Positions 31,384-39,347 of a stretch of DNA of 64,000 bases are shown here, piece by piece (within the stretch, counting starts at the first letter, position 1; the number at the start of each line of letters is the position of its first letter). A program made the translations under genes and the position numbers. Below the pieces are notes generated by a model, which was not told where the DNA came from, ran no database searches, and saw nothing but the letters and a program-made list of their open reading frames with translations. The DNA lies in contig JAHEKY010000002.1 of the NCBI GenBank assembly GCA_024644465.1, positions 1-64,000 on the forward strand, read 5' to 3'. The DNA is from Ilumatobacteraceae bacterium (GTDB lineage Bacteria; Actinomycetota; Acidimicrobiia; Acidimicrobiales; Ilumatobacteraceae).

Positions 31384-32645
31384 CGCGCTGCTCCGTCGAA
31401 CTCCGTGGTGGTCAGCCGGAGCATCGTCTGCAGAAGCACGTTGGCGCCCGCCGCCAGGTCGGCGGGCTCGGTGTACTCGGTGACGTTGTGGCTGATGCCG
31501 TTGACGCTCTTGGTGAAGATCATTCCGGTCGGGCAGATCCGGGCCAGCATCTGGGCGTCGTGGCCGGCGCCCGACGGCAGACGACGGGAGGAGAGACCGA
31601 GGTCGCGCGCGCACCCCTCGACGACGGAGATCACCCGCTCGTCGAACTCGACCGGCTCGAAGCGGGCGACCGGGCGCAGCTCGACGTCGACACGTTCCGT
31701 CGCGGCCGCGTCGACGACGAAGTCGCGGAACCGCTGCTCTGCAGCTTGCAGGATCTGCTCGTCGGTGTTGCGGAGGTCGACGATCATCGTCGCCGTCGAT
31801 GCCACGACGTTGACGAGGTTCGGCGTGAGCGTCAGTGATCCGACGGTGCCGACCTGCGTGCCGCCGAATTCGGTGGCGAGGTCGCGGACGAATGACGCGA
31901 CCCGCGCCGCGACGAGGCCGGGGTCGCGCCGCAGGCGCATCGGCGTCGTGCCCGCGTGGCAGGACTGACCCGTCAACGTGACCTCGGTCCACGAGATCCC
32001 CTGCACGCCTTCGACGGCGCCGATCGTGATGTCCTCGTCCTCGAGGACGGGGCCCTGCTCGATGTGCAGTTCGACGAACGCGTGCGGTGCGGCCGCTGGT
32101 ACCGGGGCCGGGCCGCGATATCCGATCCGCTCGAGTTCCTCGCCGACGACGTCGCCGTCGGCCGACTCGATCAGCAGCGCGTCCTCGACCGGCATCCCGC
32201 CGACGTACACGAGGCTGCCGAGCATGTCGGGCTGGAACCGCGCCCCTTCCTCGTCGGTGAAGAAGCCCACGGCGAGCGGGCGGTGCAACTCGATCCCTGC
32301 GGCGAGGACGGTCTCGATGACCTCCAGCCCGGCGAGCACCCCGAGATTCCCGTCGTAGCGACCGCCGGTCGCGACCGTGTCGATGTGCGACCCGGTCATG
32401 ACCGGAGCCCGGCCCGACCGATGCGGCATCGTGCCGACGACGTTGCCGATGCCGTCGATCGAGATGTCGAGGCCGAGGTCGCGCATCCACGTCACGACGA
32501 GGTCCCGGCCGACCCGATCCTCGTCGGTCAGCGCCAGCCGCGCGCACCCCGTCGTGCCCTCGATCGCGCCGATCTCGCCGAGTTCGAACAGCCGCTGCAC
32601 CAGGCGATCGACATCGATGGCCAACGCGAGGTCGGGGGTCGTCAC
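31380..32645 (-). CDS. M20-type N-carbamoyl-L-amino-acid/allantoate amidohydrolase
   Basis: A 421-residue binuclear metal hydrolase of the HyuC/AllC/beta-ureidopropionase group. Ligands and catalytic residues are His87 (TGSHIDTV), Asp98 (GGRYDGNLGVLAG), Glu132/Glu133 (FTDEEGARF), His194 (ELHIEQGPVLE) and a late His in SGAGHDAQM. The family removes the carbamoyl or ureido group from carbamoyl-L-amino acids, allantoate or ureidopropionate; sequence alone does not decide which. The GTG at 32645 follows TATTCT by seven bases and heads the first transcription unit of the cluster. Confidence 0.85.
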   Translation of the reverse strand: MTTPDLALAIDVDRLVQRLFELGEIGAIEGTTGCARLALTDEDRVGRDLVVTWMRDLGLDISIDGIGNVVGTMPHRSGRAPVMTGSHIDTVATGGRYDGNLGVLAGLEVIETVLAAGIELHRPLAVGFFTDEEGARFQPDMLGSLVYVGGMPVEDALLIESADGDVVGEELERIGYRGPAPVPAAAPHAFVELHIEQGPVLEDEDITIGAVEGVQGISWTEVTLTGQSCHAGTTPMRLRRDPGLVAARVASFVRDLATEFGGTQVGTVGSLTLTPNLVNVVASTATMIVDLRNTDEQILQAAEQRFRDFVVDAAATERVDVELRPVARFEPVEFDERVISVVEGCARDLGLSSRRLPSGAGHDAQMLARICPTGMIFTKSVNGISHNVTEYTEPADLAAGANVLLQTMLRLTTTEFDGAAR

Positions 32646-32652
32646 CTGCGTG

Positions 32653-32684
32653 AGAATAGCAGCGCCGCTTAACAAAACGTCAAG
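32653..32684 (-). promoter_or_regulatory. Leaderless promoter and inverted repeat at the head of the catabolic cluster
   Basis: On the minus strand, TTGACG (32678-32683), a 19-bp spacer and TATTCT (32653-32658) lie seven bases before the GTG at 32645. An inverted repeat, CTTGAC-GTTTT-GTTAAG (32668-32684, five of six arm positions paired), covers the -35 and spacer. It has the same arm-RTTTT-arm plan as the repeat ahead of 26523, which suggests one shared regulator. No regulator gene is seen in the cluster. Confidence 0.75.
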
Positions 32685-32770
32685 TTGCAGCACTCCACTC
32701 CGGGTCGGCCGCGGACCGGTGCCGCGCGACCCGCACGACCGCTGGGCCGGCCGGTCGGTACGCTCTGCGC

Positions 32771-33013
32771 ATGCCGGACGCCCGCCTCGAAATGCTCGTC
32801 GAGCCCTTTCGCGAGAACGCGCCCGGCCCCCACGTCACCGCTGTGGTCGATGCTGCGGCCGCCGCCGGCTTCGACGTCGACATGGGGCCGTTCGCGACCA
32901 CGGTGACCGCGGACCTCGACGCGCTCGTCGACGCCGCCGGCTCGATGCTCCGCGCGGGCTTCGAAGCGGGCGCGACGTCGATCCAGTTCCGCCTCGAACG
33001 CGACGACCGCTGA
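32771..33013 (+). CDS. Small YkoF/MTH1187-like protein
   Basis: An 80-residue protein with EMLVEPFRENAPGPHVTAVV, GFDVDMGPFATTV and AGFEAGATSIQFRLER. The alternating strand-helix pattern and the DxGPFxTT motif resemble the thiamine-binding MTH1187/YkoF fold, but the match is general. The ATG follows TACGCT (32759-32764) by six bases. It is divergent from the catabolic cluster, with 125 bp between the starts, and convergent with the methyltransferase one base away. A role in thiamine handling is only a suggestion. Confidence 0.6.
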   Translation: MPDARLEMLVEPFRENAPGPHVTAVVDAAAAAGFDVDMGPFATTVTADLDALVDAAGSMLRAGFEAGATSIQFRLERDDR

Positions 33014-33014
33014 A

Positions 33015-33668
33015 TCAGTCGACACGGGTCAGAACCCGCAGCGACCCGGTCGCGGACGCGAGCCGGAACCGCCCCGATTCGAGCGCCGGCCGGAAGATCT
33101 GTTCATACGGCGGTCGGCCACCGTCGGCCGGGTCCGGGAAGACGTCGTGAATCGCGAGCGTGCCCCCGATCGCGACGTGCGGTGTCCACCCCTCGTAGTC
33201 GAGGCGCGCCGGCAGTTCCCCGTGGCCGCCGTCGATGAACAGGAAGGCGAGCGGCGTCGTCCAGGTCGCCGCCACCACGTGCGACCGCCCGACGATCGCG
33301 ACGACCGCGTCTTCGAGGTCGGCGTCGTGGATCACGGCACGGAAGAACGGCAGCGTGTCCATCTTGCCCGTCCGCGCGTCGACGACCGACGTGTCGTGAT
33401 GTTCCCATCCCGCCTGGTTCTCCTCCGAGCCCCGGTGATGGTCGACGGCGAAGACGACGGTGCCGGCATGCTCGGCGACGTCGCCCAGCCAGACCGTCGA
33501 GCGGCCGCAGTACGAGCCGACCTCGAGCAGCGGCGCTCCGGGAACGGTGGCGGCCGCATCGCGCGCCGCAGCCCAGAGCGCGTCGCCCTCGAGTTCCGGC
33601 ATGAACCCCCTCGTCGCCAACGCGATCGAGCGACGCTCGTCGTCCAGGCCGGCGCGTTCGTCGCTCAC
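33015..33668 (-). CDS. Class I SAM-dependent methyltransferase (Methyltransf_24 type)
   Basis: A 217-residue protein with LLEVGSYCGRSTVWLG (motif I), TVVFAVDHHRG (motif II) and FLFIDGGHGELPARLDYEGW. The last segment is the typical acidic metal or substrate region of the Methyltransf_24/cephalosporin-hydroxylase-like group. It probably methylates a small molecule or sugar; the substrate is unknown. A GTG start at 33668 is preceded by GAGAGG with an eight-base spacing. Only one base separates its stop from that of the convergent small gene. Confidence 0.75.
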   Translation of the reverse strand: MSDERAGLDDERRSIALATRGFMPELEGDALWAAARDAAATVPGAPLLEVGSYCGRSTVWLGDVAEHAGTVVFAVDHHRGSEENQAGWEHHDTSVVDARTGKMDTLPFFRAVIHDADLEDAVVAIVGRSHVVAATWTTPLAFLFIDGGHGELPARLDYEGWTPHVAIGGTLAIHDVFPDPADGGRPPYEQIFRPALESGRFRLASATGSLRVLTRVD

Positions 33669-33777
33669 CGGTGATGCCTCTCGGGCGCGGTGGTCGGCCC
33701 TGCGGTCACGGACAGGACTCTAGATTCGGGCCATCGTGGTGACCGATTCGCGGGAGTCCGTGGCAACATGACGCTGC

Positions 33778-34686
33778 ATGCGCGTCGACCCGCCCCAGCA
33801 CACTCCGCCCTCCTCGGCAGGCCCGGGAACGCAACCGGCGCTGGATGACCTCGTCGACCTCCTCGACCTCGAGAAGATCGAGGTCAACATCTTTCGCGGC
33901 GCCTCGACCGACGAGGACCGCCAACGCGTGTTCGGCGGCCAGGTCGCCGGGCAGGCCCTCGTCGCCGCGGCGCGCACGGTCGACGAGCCGGAACGGCTGG
34001 TGCACTCGCTCCATGCGTACTTCCTGCGGCCGGGCGACCCGACGACGCCGATCCTCTACGAGGTCGACCGCATCCGCGACGGGCGCTCGTTCAGCACGCG
34101 ACGCGTCGTCGCGATTCAGCACGGCCGGGCGATCTTCAACCTGCAGGCCAGCTTCCACAACGAGGAGCCCGGGCCGGACCACCAGTTGCAGATGCCCGCC
34201 GACCTCCCCGATGCGACGACGCTGCCCGACTTCAGGACCCGGATGGCGCCGTACGCCGAACAACTGGGCGAGGTGTACGACCGGCCCCGCCCGATCGACG
34301 TGCGCTACGTGAACGGCGACCCGCTGAGCCGCAAGGGCAACCCGTCCGAGACGCAGCAGGTGTGGATGCGCGCCAACGGCTCCCTCCCCGACGACCCCGT
34401 CCTGCACGCGTGCGTCGTCACGTACGCGAGCGACATGACGCTGCTCGACACGACGGTGCTGCCGTTCGGCCTCGCGTGGGACAGCCCCGGGATGCAGATG
34501 GCGAGTCTCGACCATGCGATGTGGTTCCACCGGCCGTTCCGCGCCGATGAATGGCTGCTCTACGACCAGGTGGCGCTGTCGACGTCGTCGTCGCGCGGCC
34601 TCGCCGGGGGCGGCATCTTCACCGCCGACGGCAAGCTGGCGATCAGCGTCGTGCAGGAGGGCCTCGCGAGGATCGGGACGCGATGA
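33778..34686 (+). CDS. tesB: Acyl-CoA thioesterase II
   Basis: A 302-residue double-hotdog thioesterase. The N-terminal hotdog has RQRVFGGQVAGQALVAAARTV and LVHSLHAYFLRPGDP; the C-terminal one has ASLDHAMWFHRPFRADEWLLYDQV with the family's catalytic Asp (LDHAMWFH) and SRGLAGGGIFTADG. It hydrolyses medium- to long-chain acyl-CoA to free acid and CoA. The first 20 residues are a Pro-rich, probably disordered head. Its TGA overlaps the ATG of the lipoprotein gene that follows (ATGA), so the two are coupled. Confidence 0.92.
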   Translation: MRVDPPQHTPPSSAGPGTQPALDDLVDLLDLEKIEVNIFRGASTDEDRQRVFGGQVAGQALVAAARTVDEPERLVHSLHAYFLRPGDPTTPILYEVDRIRDGRSFSTRRVVAIQHGRAIFNLQASFHNEEPGPDHQLQMPADLPDATTLPDFRTRMAPYAEQLGEVYDRPRPIDVRYVNGDPLSRKGNPSETQQVWMRANGSLPDDPVLHACVVTYASDMTLLDTTVLPFGLAWDSPGMQMASLDHAMWFHRPFRADEWLLYDQVALSTSSSRGLAGGGIFTADGKLAISVVQEGLARIGTR

Positions 34687-36014
34687 GCGGTCGTTCGCTC
34701 GGCAGGCTCGCGTTCGCCGTGAGTGCCCTCACGGTCGCCGCGTGCGGCTCGGGCGGCCAATCGCTTGACGCCCCCGAGCCGACGCCGCTGACGCTCGGTG
34801 ACGACGGGGGTACCGGCTCGGACCCGGCTGCGGACGCGACGCCGGCCGGAACGGAAGTGGCGACGTCGCTCGTGCCGCCGGCCGGTGCCGACCTGCCCAC
34901 CCGCCCGCCGGAGTCGGGTGCCGGAACGACCACGACGGCCTTGCCGACCGGGCCGCTGCCCGTCCCGACGATCCAGCTGTTCGACATCGGCCTGTTCGAC
35001 ACCCCGATCGCCCTCACGACGCATCCGCTCGACGAGCGGCTGTTCGTCATCGAGCAGGGCGGCCGGCTCATCGCGGTCGACGACGTGTCCGCCGAGGTCG
35101 TCGCCGACATCACCGCGCTCACCTCCGCTCGAGGTGAGCAGGGCCTCCTCGGCGCCGCGTTCCACCCCGACGAGGACCTCGCCTACCTCCACTACAACGA
35201 TCGCGCCGGCACCACCGTGATCGACGAATACGCGATCGACCCCGTGTCCGCGGTGTTCGACCCCGCATCGCGGCGGGAGGTGCTGACCGTCGAGCAACCC
35301 TTCAGGAATCACAACGGGGGCGAGATCGCGTTCGGACCGGACGGGCACCTCTACATCGGGCTCGGCGACGGCGGGGCGGCCGACGATCCGCAGCGCACGT
35401 CACTCGACCTCTCGAACCGCCTGGGCAAACTGCTGCGGATCGACCCCCGACGCGCCGGCGACGAGCCGTTCACCGTGCCCGCCGACAACCCGTTCGTCGA
35501 CGTGGCCGACGCCGATCCGACGATCTGGTCGTACGGGTTGCGCAACCCGTGGAAGTTCTCGTTCGACCCGGCGACCGGCGATCTGTGGATCGCCGACGTC
35601 GGCCAGGGCGACATCGAGGAGATCGACGTCGCGCGCGCCGGCGGTGGGCTCGCCGGTCGAGGCCTGTCGTTCGGATGGAGTGCGTTCGAGGGTGACGTGC
35701 GGTTCAACACCGATCAACCGGCCGACGGGCACGTGCCACCGGTGCTGACCTACGACCACTCCGCAGGGGACTGCTCCGTGAGCGGCGGCGCGGTCGCTCG
35801 CCGGACGTCGGTCCCCGACCTCAACGGGTGGTTCGTCTATGGCGACTTCTGCTCCGGGCGCATCTGGGGGTACGACACGACGTCCGCCCCCCAGGAGCCG
35901 ATCGTCGTCGAACTCGCCGAACTACCGAACCTCACGGCCGTCGCGGTCGGGGGCGACGGCGAGCTGTACGCCGTGTCGAACACGGGCATCGTCAGCCGGT
36001 TCGTCGCCGGCTGA
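34683..36014 (+). CDS. PQQ-type glucose/sorbosone dehydrogenase-like lipoprotein
   Basis: A 443-residue exported lipoprotein: signal peptide with lipobox VAAC (Cys21), a Thr/Pro/Ala linker to about residue 90, then a six-bladed beta-propeller of the GSDH/sorbosone dehydrogenase family. Propeller markers are RLFVIEQGGRLIAVDD, GEQGLLGAAFHPD, NHNGGEIAFGPDGHLYIGLGDGG, YGLRNPWKFSFDPATGDLWIADVGQ and FGWSAFEG. The family is often PQQ- and calcium-dependent and oxidises sugars outside the membrane; some relatives are non-enzymatic. It is translationally coupled to tesB by ATGA, with no obvious functional reason. Confidence 0.85.
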   Translation: MSGRSLGRLAFAVSALTVAACGSGGQSLDAPEPTPLTLGDDGGTGSDPAADATPAGTEVATSLVPPAGADLPTRPPESGAGTTTTALPTGPLPVPTIQLFDIGLFDTPIALTTHPLDERLFVIEQGGRLIAVDDVSAEVVADITALTSARGEQGLLGAAFHPDEDLAYLHYNDRAGTTVIDEYAIDPVSAVFDPASRREVLTVEQPFRNHNGGEIAFGPDGHLYIGLGDGGAADDPQRTSLDLSNRLGKLLRIDPRRAGDEPFTVPADNPFVDVADADPTIWSYGLRNPWKFSFDPATGDLWIADVGQGDIEEIDVARAGGGLAGRGLSFGWSAFEGDVRFNTDQPADGHVPPVLTYDHSAGDCSVSGGAVARRTSVPDLNGWFVYGDFCSGRIWGYDTTSAPQEPIVVELAELPNLTAVAVGGDGELYAVSNTGIVSRFVAG

Positions 36015-36017
36015 AAG

Positions 36018-37412
36018 TCAGCCGACCCGTTCGAACTCGATCGTGCGCGTCGTCGGCTCGGCCGCGACGAGCTTCACGCGGACGTCGTCGCCCGGGTCGA
36101 CCCGCCGGGCGGTGATGCGGGCGACGACCGCCGGCTCACACACCTGGATCCGGACGCCGCGATCGTCCTCGTCGGTGACGACGGCATCGAACTGCTCCCC
36201 GACATGGTCTTCCAGGATGATCGCCTCGGCGAGGTCGATCGCGGCGCGGTCCACCCGGTTGGCCAGACGATCCGCATCGCGCATCACGTCCGGAAGTTCG
36301 GAGAACGCTTCCTCGATCTCGGCGGGGACGGCGCGTCCGTTCGCGACCGCCAGCGCGGCCTCGATGACGTACCGGTCGGCAAGCCGGCGCAGCGGCGCGG
36401 TCGCGTGGCTGTAGGTCGCTGCGACCGCGGCGTGCCACGGGCGCGTGTCGGGGTCGAACGGCTCGTACGACGCCCCGCCGCTCGCCCGGCGCACCGCGAG
36501 CTGAAACGCAGCGGTCTTCGGGTCGTCCCTCGGCAGCGAATGCTCGAACTCCGTGAGCGATTGATCGGCGGGCCACTCCAGCCCGAACGCCCGCGCCGTG
36601 TGACGCAGCTGGCCGAGACGGCGTTCGTCGACCCGCGGCATCGTGCGGAACAGGCCGGTGCGCGCCGCGTAGAGCGTGTCGGCGACGGCCATGTTCGTCG
36701 CCAGCGACATCGCCGCATTCTGGTTCTCGGCGTCGTTGCGGGGCCGGAAACGAAGAGCGAACCCGCCCTCGGTGCGGACGACCTCCTGCTCCGGGAACTG
36801 GATCCGGTCGGCGCCGCGGGCCCGCTCACCAGCTTCGATCCGGCGCGACAACTCGGCGAACGCAGGCGGCAGATCCTGCGACCTGACCGTCGAGTAGGCG
36901 AGCTTCGCCCGGTTGCGGATCATCGCCCGTTCGACGCCATCCAGCTGCACGGCGCCGTCGGCGGCGACGCGCACGACGAAGATCACGGCGGGTTTCGGCG
37001 CCCCCGGCAGCAGACTCGCGGCATCCTCCGCGAGCCGCGGCGGGTGGAGGCCGGCGCGCCCGTTGGGGAGGTAGATCGTGACGCCCCGCTTCCACGCCTC
37101 GCGGTCGATCGGGTCGCCGGGGCGGACGAACCACCCGACGTCCGCGATCGCGTAGTGCAGGAGCACGTCGTCGCCCGCCGTCTCGATCGCGAACGCCTGG
37201 TCGAGATCGGTGCTGCTGGCCGGGTCGAGTGTGCGGAAGTCGACATCGGTCCGGTCGACGTGGTCGGAGTGGCGGCCACCGAGCGGCCGGTTCGCCGCCG
37301 CTTCGGCGGCGGCGAGTACGTCCGGGGGGAACTCGGACGGGATGTCGAAGTCCGCGTGGAGCTGTGCGAACCCCTCGCGGAAGTCGTCGAGCGTCTCGGC
37401 CGGGACCTGCAC
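36018..37412 (-). CDS. RNB-domain (RNase II-like) exoribonuclease
   Basis: A 464-residue protein whose core is an RNase II catalytic domain. The four active-site aspartates lie in DFRTLDPASSTDLDQAF, and further family motifs are AIADVGWFV, NGRAGLHPPRLAEDAASLLPG, MSLATNMAVADTLY and YSHATAPLRRLADRYV. The usual N-terminal cold-shock domains are missing; a C-terminal S1/OB-like segment may be present (FDAVVTDEDDRGVRIQVCEPAVVARI). It should degrade single-stranded RNA 3' to 5'. It starts six bases after the mreB stop, so it is in that operon. Confidence 0.88.
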   Translation of the reverse strand: MQVPAETLDDFREGFAQLHADFDIPSEFPPDVLAAAEAAANRPLGGRHSDHVDRTDVDFRTLDPASSTDLDQAFAIETAGDDVLLHYAIADVGWFVRPGDPIDREAWKRGVTIYLPNGRAGLHPPRLAEDAASLLPGAPKPAVIFVVRVAADGAVQLDGVERAMIRNRAKLAYSTVRSQDLPPAFAELSRRIEAGERARGADRIQFPEQEVVRTEGGFALRFRPRNDAENQNAAMSLATNMAVADTLYAARTGLFRTMPRVDERRLGQLRHTARAFGLEWPADQSLTEFEHSLPRDDPKTAAFQLAVRRASGGASYEPFDPDTRPWHAAVAATYSHATAPLRRLADRYVIEAALAVANGRAVPAEIEEAFSELPDVMRDADRLANRVDRAAIDLAEAIILEDHVGEQFDAVVTDEDDRGVRIQVCEPAVVARITARRVDPGDDVRVKLVAAEPTTRTIEFERVG

Positions 37413-37418
37413 GCTGCC

Positions 37419-38423
37419 TTACCGACGTGCTCCCATGAACATCCCCTTGAGCGCCTCGTAGTGCTCGATGACATGGCCGGCACCGAGCACGACCGCCTCG
37501 AGCGGCACGTTGGACATGCGAACGGGGACTTCGGTCTCGCGCTCGATCCGCTCCGCGAGTCCTCGCAGGAGCCCGCCGCCGCCGACGAGGTACATGCCCC
37601 TGACGAGGAAGTCCTGCGACAGCTCCGGTGGCGCCTTCGACAAGCACCGGATGACCGACGAGACGATGGACGACACGACGTCCTCGATCGCCGATCGCAC
37701 CTCCTCCGGCGTGAGGATCACCGTCTTCGGCAGACCGGTCATCAGGTCCCGCCCGCGCACCTCGGCCTGGTTCTCGTCGTGGGTCGGGTCGGCGGAACCG
37801 ATCGCAACCTTGATCTCCTCGGCCGTCCGCTCGCCGATCGCGATGCCGTGTTCGCGACGGACGTAGTTCTGGATCGCCGCGTCGATGTCGAACGATCCGA
37901 CGCGCACCGCTTCCAGCGCGACGATTCCGCCGAGGCTGATGACGGCCGTCTCCGAGGTGCCGCCGCCGATGTCGATCACCATGTTGCCGACCGGCTCGTC
38001 GATCGGCAGATCGGCGCCGATCGCAGCCGCCATCGGCTGTTCGATCAGGTTCGCGTCCGCCGCACCGGCACGCCGGGCCGCGTCGGTCACCGCCCGCCGC
38101 TCGACCTCGGTGATCGCGGATGGCACGCAGATCACGACCTTCGGTCGGGTGAAGCGGCTGACGCCGACACGCTGGAGCAGCAGACGGATCATCCGCTCGG
38201 TGATCTCGAAGTCGGTGATCGCGCCGCCGCGCAACGGTCGAACGGCGACGATGTAGCCGGGCGTCCGACCGATCATCTGCCACGCTTCGCGGCCGGTCGC
38301 GAGAACTTCACCGGTCTGGCGGTTCAGCGCGATGACCGACGGTTCGTTCAGGACGATGCCGCGGCCTTTCATGTACACCAGCGTGTTCGCGGTCCCGAGG
38401 TCGATCGCGAGGTCCCGGGCCAT
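37419..38423 (-). CDS. mreB: Cell-shape actin homologue MreB
   Basis: A 334-residue actin-fold ATPase. Phosphate 1 (AIDLGTANTLVY), connect 1, phosphate 2 (VIDIGGGTSETAVISLGG) and the adenosine motif (MYLVGGGGLLRGLAERIERE) are all present, with EVLATGREAWQMIGRTPG typical of MreB. It polymerises under the membrane to guide lateral wall growth or related processes. mreC, mreD and a class B PBP are not adjacent; instead a small membrane protein and moaE lie upstream and an RNase II-like gene follows by six bases. Confidence 0.95.
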   Translation of the reverse strand: MARDLAIDLGTANTLVYMKGRGIVLNEPSVIALNRQTGEVLATGREAWQMIGRTPGYIVAVRPLRGGAITDFEITERMIRLLLQRVGVSRFTRPKVVICVPSAITEVERRAVTDAARRAGAADANLIEQPMAAAIGADLPIDEPVGNMVIDIGGGTSETAVISLGGIVALEAVRVGSFDIDAAIQNYVRREHGIAIGERTAEEIKVAIGSADPTHDENQAEVRGRDLMTGLPKTVILTPEEVRSAIEDVVSSIVSSVIRCLSKAPPELSQDFLVRGMYLVGGGGLLRGLAERIERETEVPVRMSNVPLEAVVLGAGHVIEHYEALKGMFMGARR

Positions 38424-38498
38424 CAGGTTGCCCCGGTCGTTCTGGTGTGGTGCGGCGTGATCATCGCGCCGACAGTCTGGCCCAGCGCGACCGCCGCG

Positions 38499-38699
38499 TC
38501 ACGAACCCTCGTCATCGTCGTCCGCTGGACGCTCGACGTTCTTCACCTGATCGACAGTGGGGCGGCGCGCCTCGGGTGAGAGCGCATCGATCTGCCGGCG
38601 GAACGAATCGACGCCGTCCGCCGAGGTCCGCCCGCGCAGGATCAAGCCGACGATGACGGCGACCACGACGATCGCGACGACGACGACGGCGACGATCAC
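38499..38699 (-). CDS. Small single-pass membrane protein
   Basis: A 66-residue protein with an N-terminal TM helix of Val/Ile/Ala (residues about 1-21) and a cytoplasmic-type charged tail (SADGVDSFRRQIDALSPEARR, ending in an acidic DDDDEGS). The GTG at 38699 overlaps the moaE stop as GTGA, which supports the start and coupling. mreB follows by 75 bp. I do not recognise the family. A link to the MreB system is possible from position alone. Confidence 0.65.
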   Translation of the reverse strand: MIVAVVVVAIVVVAVIVGLILRGRTSADGVDSFRRQIDALSPEARRPTVDQVKNVERPADDDDEGS

Positions 38700-39175
38700 T
38701 CGGTCGCTCCGACGGCGCTGGCGTCGCGGACCGGTGTCGCCCCGGTGCCCCAATCGGCGCCATCCGACCAGACCTCGTGCTTCCAGATCGGAGCGGATTC
38801 CTTGAGCGCGTCGATCGCGAATCGCGCCGCGTCGAACGCAGCAGGACGGTGCGGTGCCGAGACGACGGCGATCACCGACGATTCACCGAGTGCGATGCGG
38901 CCCGTGCGATGGAGGATCCCGACGCGTCCGACGGTCGGCCACCGCCGACGCAGCTCCGCAGCGATTGCCGCGAAGCGCGGCACGACCTGCTCCTCGTACG
39001 CCTCGTAGGTCAGGTGTTCGACGCCGGAGCGGCCCTCGGCGTGGTTCCGGATCGTGCCGCTGAACAGCACGACGGCGCCGCACTCGGGCTGCACCGCCCA
39101 GCCGTACGCGGCCTGGACCGGCAATTCGTGATCGGTCAGCTCGAACCAGTCATCGCCGTCAACGGGTGCCTCCAC
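38696..39175 (-). CDS. moaE: Molybdopterin synthase catalytic subunit MoaE
   Basis: A 159-residue MoaE-fold protein: CGAVVLFSGTIRNHAEGRSGVEHLTYEAYEE at the N-terminal half, then VGRVGILHRTGRIALGESSVIAVVSAPHR and the C-terminal KESAPIWKHEVWSDGADWG with the conserved active-site lysines. It inserts sulfur into precursor Z with MoaD to make molybdopterin. That cofactor is needed by the XdhD-like enzyme encoded 8 kb away. No moaD is adjacent. The GTG at 39175 follows TACGAT (39182-39187) by six bases, an exact leaderless fit. Confidence 0.9.
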   Translation of the reverse strand: MEAPVDGDDWFELTDHELPVQAAYGWAVQPECGAVVLFSGTIRNHAEGRSGVEHLTYEAYEEQVVPRFAAIAAELRRRWPTVGRVGILHRTGRIALGESSVIAVVSAPHRPAAFDAARFAIDALKESAPIWKHEVWSDGADWGTGATPVRDASAVGATE

Positions 39176-39347
39176 GCCCGCATCGTAGTCCTGTCGCCAC
39201 TTTGGTCGAGCCGCTGCAACACATTTGTCGGAACTTCGTCGCGTGACAGCCACACCTGCAGTTCCACCGGCCCGTTCCGCCGGCCATCCTGCACCGCGAC
39301 CCACCCGCGATCGGCGCCGTCGCGATCAGCACTACGATCTCTTCGTT

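Noticed and set aside
32646..32770. Riboswitch (for example TPP) ahead of the MTH1187-like gene
   Set aside because: The gene has a leaderless promoter and there is no conserved aptamer-like sequence.
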